From assembly GCA_030844895.1 (NCBI GenBank), contig CM061232.1, positions 80,432,555 to 80,496,554 on the forward strand: DNA of 64,000 nt, given 5' to 3'. A program made the position numbers and the translations under genes. Below the pieces are notes generated by a model, which saw nothing but the letters and a program-made list of their open reading frames with translations, was not told the origin of the DNA and made no database searches. The DNA comes from Ambrosia x helenae (lineage: Eukaryota; Streptophyta; Magnoliopsida; Asterales; Asteraceae). Shown one piece after another: positions 1-11,235 of the stretch (within the stretch, counting starts at the first letter, position 1; every line of letters begins with the position of its first letter).

Positions 1-849
1 ATCATGTTATGGCCAGTTGGTGTTTTAGGGAGTTTTGTGATGAAGTCCATAGAAATTCCGTCCCATTTCCACATAGGGATTTCTGGTTGCTGGAGTAAGC
101 CTGAAGGTTTCTGATATTCAATCTTAACCTTTCCACAAGTCAAGCACTTACTAACATAAGTGGCTATCTCCGCTTTCATGTTTGGCCACCAGTAAAGAGT
201 TTTGAGATCTTGGTACATCTTGTCCGAACCAGGATGTACCGAATATCGAGAGGTGTGAGCTTCATCGAGCACCAGTTGTCTGAGATCCCCAAAACGTGGT
301 ATCCAGACTCGATTCATAAAATATTGAAGACCATCTGTCTTTAGTTCCAGATGCTTATCAGCACCATGTAAAGTTTCAAGCCCGATGTTTTCTTCTTTTA
401 AGGCCTCTCCTTGGGCTTCACATATCTTATCAGGAAGATTAGAATGTATAGTGAGTTGTAAATCTCGCACCCGTTTGGGTTTCGTTTCCTTACGACTGAG
501 GGCATCTGCTACTACATTAGCTTTCCCTGGATGATATTTGATGGCATAGTCGTAATCATTCAGAAGCTCGACCCATCGACGCTGTCGCATGTTCAGCTCC
601 TTCTGATCGAATATGTGTTGGAGGCTCTTGTGATCAGTGAATATCGTACTTTTCGTTCCATAGAGATAATGCCTCCAAATCTTTAGAGCGAAAATCACTG
701 CTCTTAGTTCCAAGTCATGGGTGGTGTAATTCTTCTCATGAACATTTAATTGACGTGAAGCATACGCGATCACCTTATCACGCTGCATCAGCACACACCC
801 AAAACCTTGGATAGACGCATCACTGTACACCACAAAGTCCTCTGTACCC

Positions 850-1763
850 TTAGGTAGTGATAGTATAGGTGCACATCAAAGCTTCGTCTTCAATAATTGA
901 AAAGCAGATTCTTGGGCATCTCCCCACTTGTAAGTAATCCCCCTTCTGTGTCAAAGCAGTGAGGGGTTGAGCGATCTTTAGAGAATCCCTCAATGAGTCT
1001 GCGATAGTATCCCGCAAGAACAAGAAACTGGCGCACCTCTGTAGGAGTCTTAGGAGCCTCACACTTTTTAATAGCATCAATCTTGGCAGGATTGACATGT
1101 ATACCTGCCTCGTTAACCACGTGTCCTAGAAATTGGACTTCTCGAATCCAGAAGTCACATTTAGAGAATTTCGCATACAACTGCTCATTTCTCAAGAGTT
1201 CCAAGATCAGATGCAGGTGTTGCTCGTGCCCTTCCCTGCTCTTGGAATAAATCACTATGTCATCTATGAAACACTACGACGAATTTGTCCAAATAAGGCT
1301 TACACACGCGGTTCATAAGGTCCATGAACACAGCCGGTGCATTGGTTAGCCCAAATGGCATTACCAAAAACTCATAATGTCCATAACGAGTTCGAAAGGT
1401 TGTCTTCGCCACATCCTCCTCTCGGACTCTCAGTTGATGGTATCCTGACCTTAAGTCAATCTTAGAATAGAAACTCGACCCTTGTAGCTGGTCGAAACAA
1501 GTCATCAATACGAGGCAAAGGGTAGCGGTTCTTAACCGTCACCTTGTTCAACTCCCGATATCAATACACTTGCGGAAACTCCCATCCTTCTTCTTAACAA
1601 ACAGAACTGGGGCTCCCCAGGGTGAAGAACTAGGTCTCATGAAACCACTATCCAATAGCTCTTGGAGTTGGGTAGATAGTTCTTGAAGCTCGCCTGGTGC
1701 TAGGCGGTATGGTACGCGTGCAACTGGAGCTGCTCCAGGTGCAAGATCAATTTGAAACTCCAC
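850..1763 (-). pseudogene. Chromovirus reverse transcriptase / RNase H fragments
   Basis: Three offset frames (1763-1548, 1508-1260, 1255-890) carry RT blocks: the fingers region with SSPWGAPVLFVKKKDGSFR, then KIDLRSGYHQL and FGLTNAPAVFMDLMN, then the connection region QFLGHVVNEAGIHV and RQFLVLAGYYRR. The catalytic YxDD-type block expected near 1260 (FVVVF then a break) is disrupted by an indel. RNase H and integrase-finger coding continue leftwards to position 1. The multiple indels show long inactivity. Confidence 0.88.
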
Positions 1764-1959
1764 TTGACGAACAGGTGGAAGTCCAGGTAATTCCTCTGGG
1801 AATACATCTGGGGAATCTCGGACTACTGGGATGTCCTCAATCTTAATTTCAGCTTCAGCTCGAGTGTCAGATATGTTAGCCAGAATGGCTGGACTGCCCT
1901 TTCGAATACACTTCTAGGCTTTCAAGAAGGAGATGATGCCCACCATGGCACCACCACGA

Positions 1960-2319
1960 TCACCCAGTATAGATAAAAGTTCTCCACTTGGGAGGGGACA
2001 CGAACAATCTTCTCTGACAAAGAATTTCAGCGTGTTGCTTGGACAACCAGTCCATGCCAACCTCGAGATCAAAGCTTCCTAGCTCGAGCTTACAGTCAAG
2101 ATGAATATGGGTTACCTCAACAGGCTTCCCATCAGCTAACTCTATAGTGTACGGGGTATCAAGAAGAGTAGGGACCATCCCTAGTTGTTTGCTAAGTTTC
2201 GATGACACAAAACTATAGTCCGCACCAGTATCATATAAAATAGAAGCAAGAGTGTCGTTCAAGGAACACGTACCCGTCACGAAATTTATATCAGTCCTAG
2301 CTTCCCCAGAGCCCATCAC
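1960..2319 (-). pseudogene. Chromovirus aspartic protease fragment
   Basis: The frame contains the retropepsin active-site motif YDTGADYSF (about 2240-2215) and downstream VGMDWLSKQHAEI, typical of the plant Ty3/gypsy protease that matures Gag-Pol inside virus-like particles. Compared with the copy at 40080-40450, a stretch of about 30 nt (around the step from LELGSFDLEVGM, near 2070) is absent, shortening the domain. The frame then ends in a frameshift. Non-functional relic. Confidence 0.85.
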
Positions 2320-2525
2320 AAATGCTCTTCACGAGCCCCATTGTTGTTGGTAATTACTGTTGTGGTTATTGTTGTTGCCAGTATTGGTAGTGTTGTTGTT
2401 CCCAGTCTTGTTACCACCACCGTTGTTATTATTACCCCTATTGTTACCATTACCATTCAGGTGTGGACAGTCCTTCCTGAAATGATTCTCACTTCCACAC
2501 TGAAAACAACCTTTAGCACCTCTTG

Positions 2526-3295
2526 TTGAATAAAACCATTTCCGTAATAACCTAAAAGAGTAGCCCACCACTCTTTTCTTAATGGTGTTGTGCCCATATA
2601 GGTTGAAAAACAACACGCACTATCACCGTCATAGTAAATTTTCAGAACATTTGTCGACCAAAAACTTGATTGGCCTGTTCGATGTAACCAATTTGTGTTT
2701 TCTACCGATACGGTATGTTGGTCATTATTGTGGTGGTGGTGGTTCAAGTATTGACAACATTGTGGTTACCGTGTGGGTATTTAAAGATGATGGGGAAAAT
2801 GACGAATAGAAAAGCAACACGTGGGAGCTGAATTTTGTGTGAACCTGGTTCACATTTTCCCATACGTGTAAAAGACGTCTCGAGTGGAGATGTTTCACAT
2901 TTCCCCATTACGTCTCCGTAGACGTCTGGTGGGTCCCAGTGACACGTCACCTAAGCAGCGCAAAGATGTAATAATTTATGTATATATGTGTTTTTTATTT
3001 AATCCAAAGAATGTAATGTTTATTTAATTCAATCAACGTTCCTTTATAATATATATGACATATTACAAATATTACAACAAATTTGATGTTCAAAACACAA
3101 CAAATATTACAAGACCTATACTATTACATCAACATTAACAAACTCGTAGCACACGTCGACGACCGAGACGTATCCGGTTGTAGTAGGATACGCATTTGTT
3201 TGAATGATGTTTGTGATCTTCATTGACAGAGCATGATTTAGCTCCAAAAGATGAAGACCATAATATCATCATGGCAATCTACACGTGTTGACCCA
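2526..3295. other. No gene seen; GACGTCTC-rich transposon flank
   Basis: After the chromovirus break I see no protein I can support. The stretch 2860-2950 holds a cluster of ACGTCTC/GACGTCT words and CACGT cores. The same vocabulary recurs near 3560-3710, 8440-8810, 10925-11090, 21100-22110 and 24240-24480, always beside the Myb/SANT or Ulp1-type genes. From 3140 a segment resembles 20510-20560, suggesting two copies of one element end. Confidence 0.5.
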
Positions 3296-3300
3296 CGCGT

Positions 3301-3352
3301 AGATGCAACAACGATCCAAGCACCTCTACGCAGATGTAACAATGATCCAAGT
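3301..3352 (+). repeat. Paired GATGYAACAAYGATCCAAG motif, copy a
   Basis: Two near-identical 19-20 bp words start at 3301 and 3332, 31 bp apart. The same pair, same spacing and same orientation occurs at 10711, 20831 and 23971. Here it lies about 430 bp upstream of the decayed Myb/SANT copy at 3735. It may be a subterminal transposase-binding repeat or a promoter element; function is not known. Confidence 0.7.
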
Positions 3353-3734
3353 ATAATCGGACAATATTTTTCTAAGCGGTAGGCTTGGGTTGGAATGGTG
3401 GCGGATTCAAAAACGTCATGGTTTGGAAAGCTGAAAGGTTTGATATATGAGACAAAGAAAATTTCTTTAGAATACATAATGGATAGGGGTTACAAAAATT
3501 TTGGTAAAATGTTGGTGAAGTATTATGCCATTTATATACTTTGTGTACGACTTAGATTCTGTTTAAACGACACAGTGACGTATCACACACTGTGACGTCT
3601 CGGACGTGTCAAATCTCTGACTTCTCCGACGTCCCATTTTACAGACACGCCTAGTTGCCTTCCCGAGGCGACTCAATCTTTCGTCTCAGACAGAGTGAGA
3701 AACGTAGATTGCCGTCAATATTTTTTGAATATTA

Positions 3735-3965
3735 ATAAAAGACACTGTGGTTTGCTACAAGGATGCGTCAAACGACCCGGAGATTCAACAACTCCCGCGT
3801 GCGGAAGGGTCAACCTTCCCCGGAGGGGTTTTGGGGTCGTGTGTTTATCGATTTCATCGAACACGTTGCCACCAACACCACAAGACTCTCCGAGACCTCC
3901 AATTCAAGTGGGCCGATCTCAATATCAAGTGTAAGAGGTGGACCACTGTATCCGGAGCTTTATAT
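3735..3965 (+). pseudogene. Truncated Myb/SANT-like gene, copy 1
   Basis: Two overlapping plus-strand frames together match the minus-strand gene at 23316-22936: CYKDASNDPEIQQLP and FWGRVFIDFIEHV in one arrangement, then LRDLQFKWADLNIKCKRW in another. The start codon and first tryptophan of the domain are missing and there is at least one frameshift. It ends where the intact copy still has about 50 residues to go. Relic of the same transposon-associated family. Confidence 0.75.
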
Positions 3966-4239
3966 TTACTTTTATAGTTCAAAACAAAGAAAATAATTAT
4001 AAAAATTATAAAATAAACGGTAATAAAGGGTAAAAAATAAAACAAAAGTAAAGATGTATGTATTTACTTATGTTTACATTTTGGTCATTTTCCCTTAAAG
4101 ATGTATGGTATTAGGTGCTCCCAAAAGTGGTACGGTTTTGTTAATTTGATATACGTTAGGGGCTGAATATGTACTTTATTTTGGTTATCATCTTCTTGAT
4201 ATTCGTTTCCTTCTCTTTAATGTTTTTACGCCCTGTAAG

Positions 4240-4543
4240 ATGTCCCGAGCATCATCTTCTTCCTCGAGGACAGCTAAGAACTTCAGCAGAACTAGAGAAA
4301 TATGTTCATCATGCGGTGCAGATACGCGTATTAAAGTCTCTCGAACTGAAGCAAACCCGGGGAGACGGTTTGTATGCTGTGTAAGTTAAAAGAATTTGTT
4401 TCCTTTTGTTTTTTATACAATGTTAATCCCATTATTAAATCATATAATGATTTTTTTTATCATAGACGGCTGGCTGTGGGTTTCTCAAGTGGGTGGAAAC
4501 TTCAAGTTGTACTACTGCAAAAGTTTCGTTCCTCGTTTGTTGA
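4240..4543 (+). CDS. Small GRF-type zinc-finger protein, two exons
   Basis: Exon 1 is 4240-4380, intron 4381-4465 (85 nt, GTAAGT...TCATAG), exon 2 4466-4543, ending in TGA; 72 residues. Exon 1 encodes a Ser-rich N-terminus, then CSSCGADTRI and NPGRRFVCC; exon 2 encodes CGFLKWVE. Together these are the ordered C-x2-C ... NPGRRF-x-C ... CGF-x-W signature of the GRF zinc finger, a single-stranded nucleic-acid-binding module. The intron falls between the two halves in phase 0, and only the spliced reading gives the complete finger. It is convergent with the Ulp1-type gene on its right (184 bp between stops). GRF fingers occur both in host genes and in plant transposons; the surroundings favour a transposon cargo gene. 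Confidence 0.78.
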
Positions 4544-4726
4544 TGTCGTTTAACGACCAAAAGGAATTAACTAAGGCTAAAATTTTGGAAGCCAGACGAT
4601 TGAAGTTAGTTTTACTATTTAGTTGATCTATCTTTTTAAGTGTATTAGTATGTGTACTTATGTTTGGAACCGAAGAGAGACATTAATAATATTACAAAAC
4701 TTATATGTTTAAATGTAAATAAATTT

Positions 4727-7700
4727 TCAAACCATTTCAACATCTCTATCTTTTGACTCCTGACCAGGAGAGGCCACCACGACATCTTCATCCGAAATGT
4801 TATCACGAAACAACAGTGCAAGCCTACGCCTCATTTGTTGTGCAGTTTGAACGCGGTCTTCATCTTGATTAATTGGTTGTTTATTAATCAACCTATCTAG
4901 AAAGATGCAGACCCAAACGCCACAATCACCGTGTACTCCATCCTGTTGAGGTACATCAGGCGGATAAACATTTTGGAACGGGAACCAGTAGTTGTTTGGA
5001 TGCTGGTCATCTTTGTAATAATTGTGCTCCCGTAACCATATGTCAAATGCAAAATTTATATGACAGATAAACTCTCTTGAATCCAGTGCCAGTGTAGGTG
5101 AAGTCGATAAACTGAAAGTCCCAATATATAATACATAATTACAAAATGCACGTATATAACCACAATAATACCAAATTAGAAACTTGACATACCTGTCGTA
5201 TACGGTTAGAGTCTTCTCTAGTAGGTTGAAAACTCCAAGAAACCAATGTATACCTTTAACGTTTATCGGAACGTACACCTCGTCAACATCTTGGATGGAT
5301 GGATACGGTGCAGAAGAACCGTTAAAATAATCCCCAAAGCTCGTTTTTGAAAGCGGGTTAATCAAACCCTATTGAAAAAATGGAGGAAGAATGCTCCAGC
5401 GATCGGTTGGTAGCCTAGATTTATACATATGATTTGCCTACCCGAAAATATGCTGTTAAACAATCCCAATTTCAGTTAATACATTGTATTTATAAAATTA
5501 GAAACAATAAAACAATCTAAAATTATCATTCGTTACCTCAGAGTAAAACCAACCATGACCATCATCAGCAAGCAAAGTACTCCAAAAGTCTCGGGGTAGT
5601 AAATTCCCAGTCAACACACATCTCTTTTTTTTCATTTTTTGGATACCAGGCTCGGATTGCTTCTATTTTATCGTCTTCCTCTTTTGAAATCAGCCTTTTT
5701 TGGGTTTGGTTTTCCCAGCGGTAAACGGGGAAAGCATACAAGATGCGGGCTTTGTTGTCCGTTCTAACCGTCTCAACTCGACATCTTTGGGCTTTTCACT
5801 CTATAATAAAAAAAATAATTAATATATATATTTTCACGTTTAAAGAATAAAAAAAATTAATGTAAAGACAAGCAGCCTATAATGTAGCTTTAAGTTACAT
5901 CATTGGCTTCAAACTGTTGTTCCAAATTGGTGGTCTCCGGTTTGTAACAATCAGCATTGAAATACTGATTAACTACAAAACAAATATTCAGTTAAAATGA
6001 ACCGGCTTTATTTATTTATATTTACTTTTGTTCGGCAATGTGAAATAAAATGTTACCAAATATTCGTGATCGCGCGGTTGTTTTTCATCCCCTACTTGTT
6101 TTCGTTTAGATGACTTGGAAGACATTGAGTTTTGTGCCTAAGAGCAAAGATAGTACAATTATTTAAAATGGTTCACTAAGGTATATTTACATAAAATAAG
6201 ATGATATCACGATACCTTTGTAAACATTTCACACAACTTCTTGGTTTGTTCATCCAACAACTGTTTGATTATTGATTTTAAACCAGTCTTTGAATCATCA
6301 TCATCATTCACAATACACGTCCTTGAAGGTCCGGCCGCAGCCGAATTATGATTCTTCGTGTAGCCACCCTCAACGTCATGATCATAACACCCATCATTTC
6401 CTGGATGCATATCACCTGCAGGATTGTACTAGTGATTCTGTGTAACATCATTAAACGCTACTACTTGATTTCGCATTGCATCCGCAGCTTCACGGTCTTC
6501 CCTTTTGGCATCCAGGAAAGCACAACTTGAAATGTACCAATCGCAGACCATCTCCGACTCGGTCGGCAAAAAATCGAGAGGTTTATAATCAACATGCTGA
6601 GTGATAAAGGAAAACATTAATATTCAGGTACCACAAATAAATTTTGCGGAGACCTTGAGCACCGATACATACCTTAGCTGCATCCAAGAGAAATTTGTCA
6701 ACACTCGACTTAGTGAATCTCCGACATTTTCCCCAGCTGAGAAATCTAGGAATTTCTTCTTTAGTAAAACAATTGTGTCGGCGTCTAAATTCTGGAAAAA
6801 CTTCAAAGAGCCAAATCTGCATACAAAACTTGTAAGACAAACAATCAAATTTGAATAAACGAAATAATTATTCTAAACGAATACCTTGAATGCCCAAACA
6901 AATCCACCTAAGCCGAAACCCTTTGCGTCTTTCTTCTTTCGGCGGTGCATTTCATTCAAATGAGGATACAACTCATCCCAAAAATAACTCCCCCAAGGAT
7001 AGTTGTTACAAGCTTCCAAATCATCAACTAAATCTATCAGTTTCTGATCAACTTGCCCAGTCTTTTGTGTTCCTTTAAAACAGCTCTCTATCATCATCAA
7101 AATACAAATTCTAACACAATCATCTTCCGCAAAGTCAGTCCATTCAGATTTAAAAAGGTCTTCAAGATCTTGAATACTCACTCTACGAAAATCGTTAGCT
7201 CCAAAGAATCTTCTTCTAAAAGAATTGGGATGGTGATTCGGTAACCAGTTAGATACCCCGAAACGGAGACCGGTTACCAGACAGAACTGTCTCAGGCCAA
7301 AGAGTATTTCTTGATCCCCCTATTCTTTGTATGAACCTGATGTTGAGCAATACCGTATAAGACGTTGCTACAGCATACCTTCACCTTAACATCAAGAAAT
7401 CGGCGAAAACATGTATTCCTAAATTTGGATTCTATGGATTCTGTAATTTTAGACTTCATACGATTTAAAAATGTCCAAGCAATTTGGACCTTAATTTGAC
7501 AATCCTCCTATGCAACAGGCAATGTTTAAACACAGAAAATCAATCAACCAAACAACCGAACATAAAAAATATAAAAATGAAGAAAATGTAAAAAAAAATA
7601 ATAACTTACAACTGGAGCAGGAGCAGGCCAGTCAACAGGAACGTCGTTGTAAGCATTGGGAATTCATTGGATGGCAAGATTGGTAAGTTGTTGGTTGGAA

Positions 7701-8094
7701 AGACTGGGAATTTGTTGGTTGGAAACATTGGCAATTTGTTGGTTGGAAGGATTCATTTGCTGGTTAAAATTTTGTTGCTGGATATAAGGGGGCAAAAAAT
7801 TGGGTTGCTGGATAATATTGTGTTGCACGAACAGACTGGGTACCTGGTAGTTGTTTTGCTGGTTAAAGTTGTTTTGCTGGTTAAAGTTGTTTGGGTGGTT
7901 ATAATCAAAGTTCGGTTATGGTTAAAGTTGTTTTGCTGGTTAATGTTGTTTGGGTGGTTATAATCGAAGTTCGGTTGCTGGTTAAAGTTGTTTTGCTGGT
8001 TAAAGATCCCTTGCAGATTTGGGGGTTGAGACGACCAATTATCACAAAATAAGTCTTCATCCAGATTTGTGACCTCCATATTTTCTGGATCCAT
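4727..8094 (-). pseudogene. DUF1985 / Ulp1-type cysteine protease gene, multi-exon, with stops
   Basis: This is a SUMO-protease-like (C48) gene of the kind carried by plant Mutator-like elements (KAONASHI type); placing it there is inference, since no transposase is seen. Exon 1 (8094-7610, donor GTAAGT) encodes an Asn/Gln-rich N-terminus. A DUF1985-like domain follows (about 7330-6890: FCLVTGLRFG, then YPWGSYFW), continuing after an intron with IWLFEVFPEF (about 6820). The protease domain is in the last exons: introns 5438-5536 and 5112-5192 have good borders, and removing the second one creates VYDS. Catalytic His (IHWFLGVF, near 5255), Asp (VYDS), Gln (QQDG) and Cys (GDCGVWV, near 4923) are all present. 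Lesions: 1-nt loss near 7918, TGA 7664-7666, TAG 6429-6431, TAG 5369-5371, and a probable shift in an A-run near 5630. So the catalytic exon is well kept in a broken gene. Confidence 0.82.
7667..8030 (-). repeat. Asn/Gln-rich coding repeat in exon 1 of the Ulp1-type gene
   Basis: Tandem short repeats (plus strand: GGTTAAAGTTGTTTTGCTGG and GTTGGTTGGAA variants) encode, on the minus strand, repeated NNFNQQ and SNQQ units. This makes a low-complexity, prion-like N-terminal segment ahead of DUF1985. Slippage has left a 1-nt deletion near 7918 that changes frame. Confidence 0.75.
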
Positions 8095-8479
8095 TTTTCA
8101 AACGGGTCGTGTATTAAAAACAGGTCGGGTCAGAATTTGAAGAATAAACTTTCTTGCGACGTAGCCCCGAAATGTGCTGTGCTCCTTACATGTGGGACCC
8201 TATTGTCGGAATTGGTTGACGTAGTTGAAGAATCTGGGTAGACGTTGAAGGATTTGGTCGGACTCGCCTCGGAATTGGTCGCCGGAGTTGAAGAATTTGC
8301 CGGAATTGCAGTCGGAGAGTGGATGTGGTCCAAGGGTTGTTCGGACGGGTTGTCGGTGTGTGTCCCGAGATGGTTTTGGTAACGACTTTCCTTTTTTGAA
8401 AAAAATATGATATGTTGCCGTCTTAGTGACGTCTTGTGGTGGGACGATATCTTTGTGACGTCTTTGAGCAAGAACTTGT

Positions 8480-8812
8480 TTTATAGTGAAAAGACGTTTC
8501 GGATAGTAGGACACGACTTTAAGTCGTGTCATTAGTTGGGAGATGTCTTGGAATAGGGACCACTTATTAAATGTAAACCGTTTCGAAAACTGGGACACGA
8601 CTTTAAGTCGTCTCAATTGTTGGGAGACGTCTATGCCTTCTTGGGATTAGGGACAACTTTTTAAAGGTAAAACGTTTTGGAAAGTGGGACACGACTTTAA
8701 GTCATCTCGATTGTTGGGAGACGTCTATGCCTTCTTGGGATTAGGGACAACTTTATAAGTCGTCTCGATTGTTGGGAGACGTGTATGCCTTCTTGGGACT
8801 AATGTGACAATT
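8480..8812. repeat. Tandem repeat between two divergent Ulp1-type genes
   Basis: About three and a half copies of an 84-94 bp unit, starting near 8509, 8593 and 8687, with a partial one at 8755. Each full unit has a near-palindrome with arms ACGACTT and AAGTCGT around one T (8512-8526; 8596-8610; the third has one change) followed by TTGGGAGACGTCTATGCC. The array fills the gap between the leftward gene (ATG 8094) and the rightward one (ATG 8868), so it may act as a shared promoter or be a transposon subterminal array. Confidence 0.8.
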
Positions 8813-8867
8813 TACTCCTTTTAATAAAAAAGAGTTGTTAGTTCGAAACAAGTGTTTTCACATAAAG

Positions 8868-9931
8868 ATGTCTGACAGACAGAAAAATCATCCGCCTACG
8901 GAATACTGTTCTCAGCCAGCAAAGAAATCATCCGATTGGATCTTAAAAAAATGGAGGCGAACGAAAAAGAAGCCGGAAACTTCTTCCTCCGCAGAGAATA
9001 CTGAAGGAAGCAAGTATGTACACAATCGACAAAGCTTACACCAACACAATACTGGAAAATGGGCTATTCCAGACGATGAAACAGATAACTGGTCGAAAGA
9101 TGTTTTTGACTTTTACCGTAGAGGAACGCACCATTTTGTTATTCGGCAGTTTTTTCAAGAACAGTGGAGTTGGATAAATCATTTTGGGGAACTTTGTTAG
9201 CCCTCAATTCTACCAGATCACTCTCAGTAACAGTAAATTATTAAATCTTTTGATATTTCCCTTTTTTTATTTTTTATAATTTTAACATGTTCGTGACGTT
9301 TCTTTACAGCATATAGAAGGATGGGTTAGAAGACTAATGAACTGGAGGAGTAGAAAGATTCAAGAAAATGCTTTGCTAAATATGCGGTGGACGATTCTAC
9401 CACCACAATTTTATGATTGTTTATTGGAATCTGTACCTAAAAACGTGGCCAACTATTGCAATGGTAAAGTAAAACCGTTTCGTCATTTTTAGATGTAGAT
9501 TACGTCTTTTTCCCGCTTCCACTTGAAAATAGTGAATGGTTACTCGTGCGACTAGAATTGGTGTCACAAGAGCTAGTCATGTATGCTCATCAAGATGTTT
9601 GTATCGGTGAAAGATACAGAAACCATATTCACCCAAGGTTGACGAAGGTACAAATTTTTTAGGAGCTACATTAGTGCACATGCGATACTGGAAAAAGTCA
9701 GGTCATCAGGAAAAGTGTATCACATTTAACCTTAATGAAGACTATGTTGTGGCATCCAATTCTTTATCTGGTAACGAAGCGGTGTATCTTTGTATGCTAA
9801 TGGAACATTTAGTCACTGATAAACCCATTGCCGTCAATGGTGATCTAAATCAGGCATGTTTGTCATACAGACGGTTTATGGCCGAAAAATTGTATTTTTG
9901 GCGGTGTTTACCCCGTCCAAACGTTGCATAA
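8868..9931 (+). pseudogene. Second Ulp1-like gene, catalytic residues lost
   Basis: The first frame (8868-9200) encodes a basic Ser/Lys-rich N-terminus. A shifted frame near 9170 gives FWGTLLALN, a sequence typical of the pre-catalytic part of these genes. The next block (9311-9490) has WTILPPQFYD, matching RWSILPPFFQ of the leftward gene. Then VDYVFFPLPL and EWLLVRLEL (about 9497-9560) occupy the place of the catalytic HW strand, MYAH the place of VYDS, and GNEAVYLCMLMEHL (about 9770) the place of GDCGVWV. His, Asp and Cys are thus all absent, the last by substitution or by in-frame loss of one codon. At least two frameshifts and stops make this a pseudogene now. Confidence 0.72.
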
Positions 9932-10700
9932 CTTATTGTAATTTTATTGTAATTATAACCCGTATTATTCCTTGCCATTTTATTCCTGTAGTGTTTTGAA
10001 TATTAAATAATTCAACAAACAAACATGATGACAAATGAATTGGTATCATACAATATACATCAATGTTGCGTTATCTTTTTTAATGACATAAGTTACAACG
10101 CCTATACTATTACAACAACGAAAAATTTAATAAATGCGCTTGTTACACCACGAAGTGTATTTTTTCCCTTCGCTGTTGATCGTCCAAAATGCGTTTGTTT
10201 CACAGAATGTTTTCCCAACCTGTTCACCACGACGTTGATGACTGCAAACCAATTCGTCCGTATGAGAAAATCACCATAATAGCTATTTGACCAAAGGCTT
10301 CCAAATAGGAACATCAATGAGGTGCCTACTTTCACAATTTGCTGGTCAATGGCCATTTCAGTGAATATCATGTTTCACCATTGGACATGGACCAATGTGA
10401 AAATTATGGTGACTGATTTTATATTAAATTACAGACATGACTTACTGGCAACTAGTCACGCCGGAGACGATAAGTCAAGTTTGATTTCATTCCCTTCCTT
10501 ATTCCTTGTATAAGCAAAAGGGAATTTAAGGAAGGAAATCGTAAAACCGATTTCTCCCATATCCTATCATCATCAAGGTTATTAGCCGTTACACCATGTG
10601 GAGAACGGTCATTTTAACACGTAATAACAGAGAAATGGGAGGTTCACCAGCGTTGCAGTAATATAAACTACCAGACCAAAGTTGCAGTCTACACGGGTTA
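9932..10700. other. No gene seen
   Basis: AT-rich sequence after the rightward Ulp1-like gene. Short frames exist but none has recognisable domain sequence or homology to neighbours. The segment from 10670 begins the repeat-bearing flank of the next Myb/SANT copy. Confidence 0.5.
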
Positions 10701-10710
10701 TACCACGCGC

Positions 10711-10760
10711 GGATGTAACAACGATCCAAGTAGTTTTATGCAGATGTAACAACGATCCAA
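10711..10760 (+). repeat. Paired GATGTAACAACGATCCAA motif, copy b
   Basis: Words start at 10711 and 10742, again 31 bp apart, preceded by a CTACACGGGTTATACCACGC-like lead shared with copies at 3280 and 20812. The Myb/SANT copy starts about 525 bp downstream. Confidence 0.75.
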
Positions 10761-11155
10761 AAAATATGGATGGTTTGATGATCCGAAATAAAGACTACAA
10801 AAGGAAAGAGAGAGATAAATGTTTGAAAATTTTCGTAAAATTATGTAAAACATTTTTTGATTACTGAAACTAAACTTATCTAGTAAAAGTAACAAATCTT
10901 GGGTAAGTATTATGCATTTATATACCGTGTTTCACGTCTCGGGACGTGCACGTCTCTGACATGCGAAGACGCTCGATGGTTACACGTGTCCCGTCACTGT
11001 GACGTTTGATACAGAGTGAGACAACTTTGAGTCCAGTCATCAATTTAAATCGGTATAAAGTCAGTGAAGACGTCTCGGGAAGTGTGCAGGCTAAATCCCA
11101 TACACATCAATTAATTATCATATTAAATTATATTATTTTATTAATATTTCTACAC

Positions 11156-11163
11156 TATATATA
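11156..11163 (+). promoter_or_regulatory. TATA box of Myb/SANT copy 2
   Basis: TATATATA about 75 bp before the ATG at 11236, the same arrangement as at the intact copy (22195 to 22275). A cluster of ACGTCTC words lies just upstream (10925-11090). Confidence 0.55.
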
Positions 11164-11235
11164 CCTCCAAATTCTTTACCACATAACACATTTCTTACAA
11201 ATCACGTATACAAAACACCAAGCAACCAATCAAAG

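Larger units (their letters stand above)
1..2525 (-). mobile_element. Decayed Tekay-like Ty3/gypsy chromovirus, gag 3' end to integrase
   Basis: Read right to left, this stretch aligns by eye with the second copy at 38118-40680. In order it holds the last gag zinc knuckle and its N/G-rich linker (about 2525-2329), protease, reverse transcriptase, RNase H and the integrase zinc finger. The integrase HHCC finger is intact here (histidines in EAHTSRYSVHPG, about 226-265), unlike in the second copy. The catalytic core of integrase runs off the window at position 1. Homology stops abruptly near 2525, where the second copy continues into gag, so the 5' half and 5' LTR are missing. Several small indels split the frame (near 1550, 1505, 1255 and 900). 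It is a dead fragment, truncated by rearrangement or by insertion of the DNA-transposon material to its right. Confidence 0.93.

Noticed and set aside
8130..8616. Minus-strand frames of 113 and 138 codons upstream of the Ulp1-type gene
   Set aside because: They overlap the tandem repeat and each other in different frames and show no domain; the repeat explains them.
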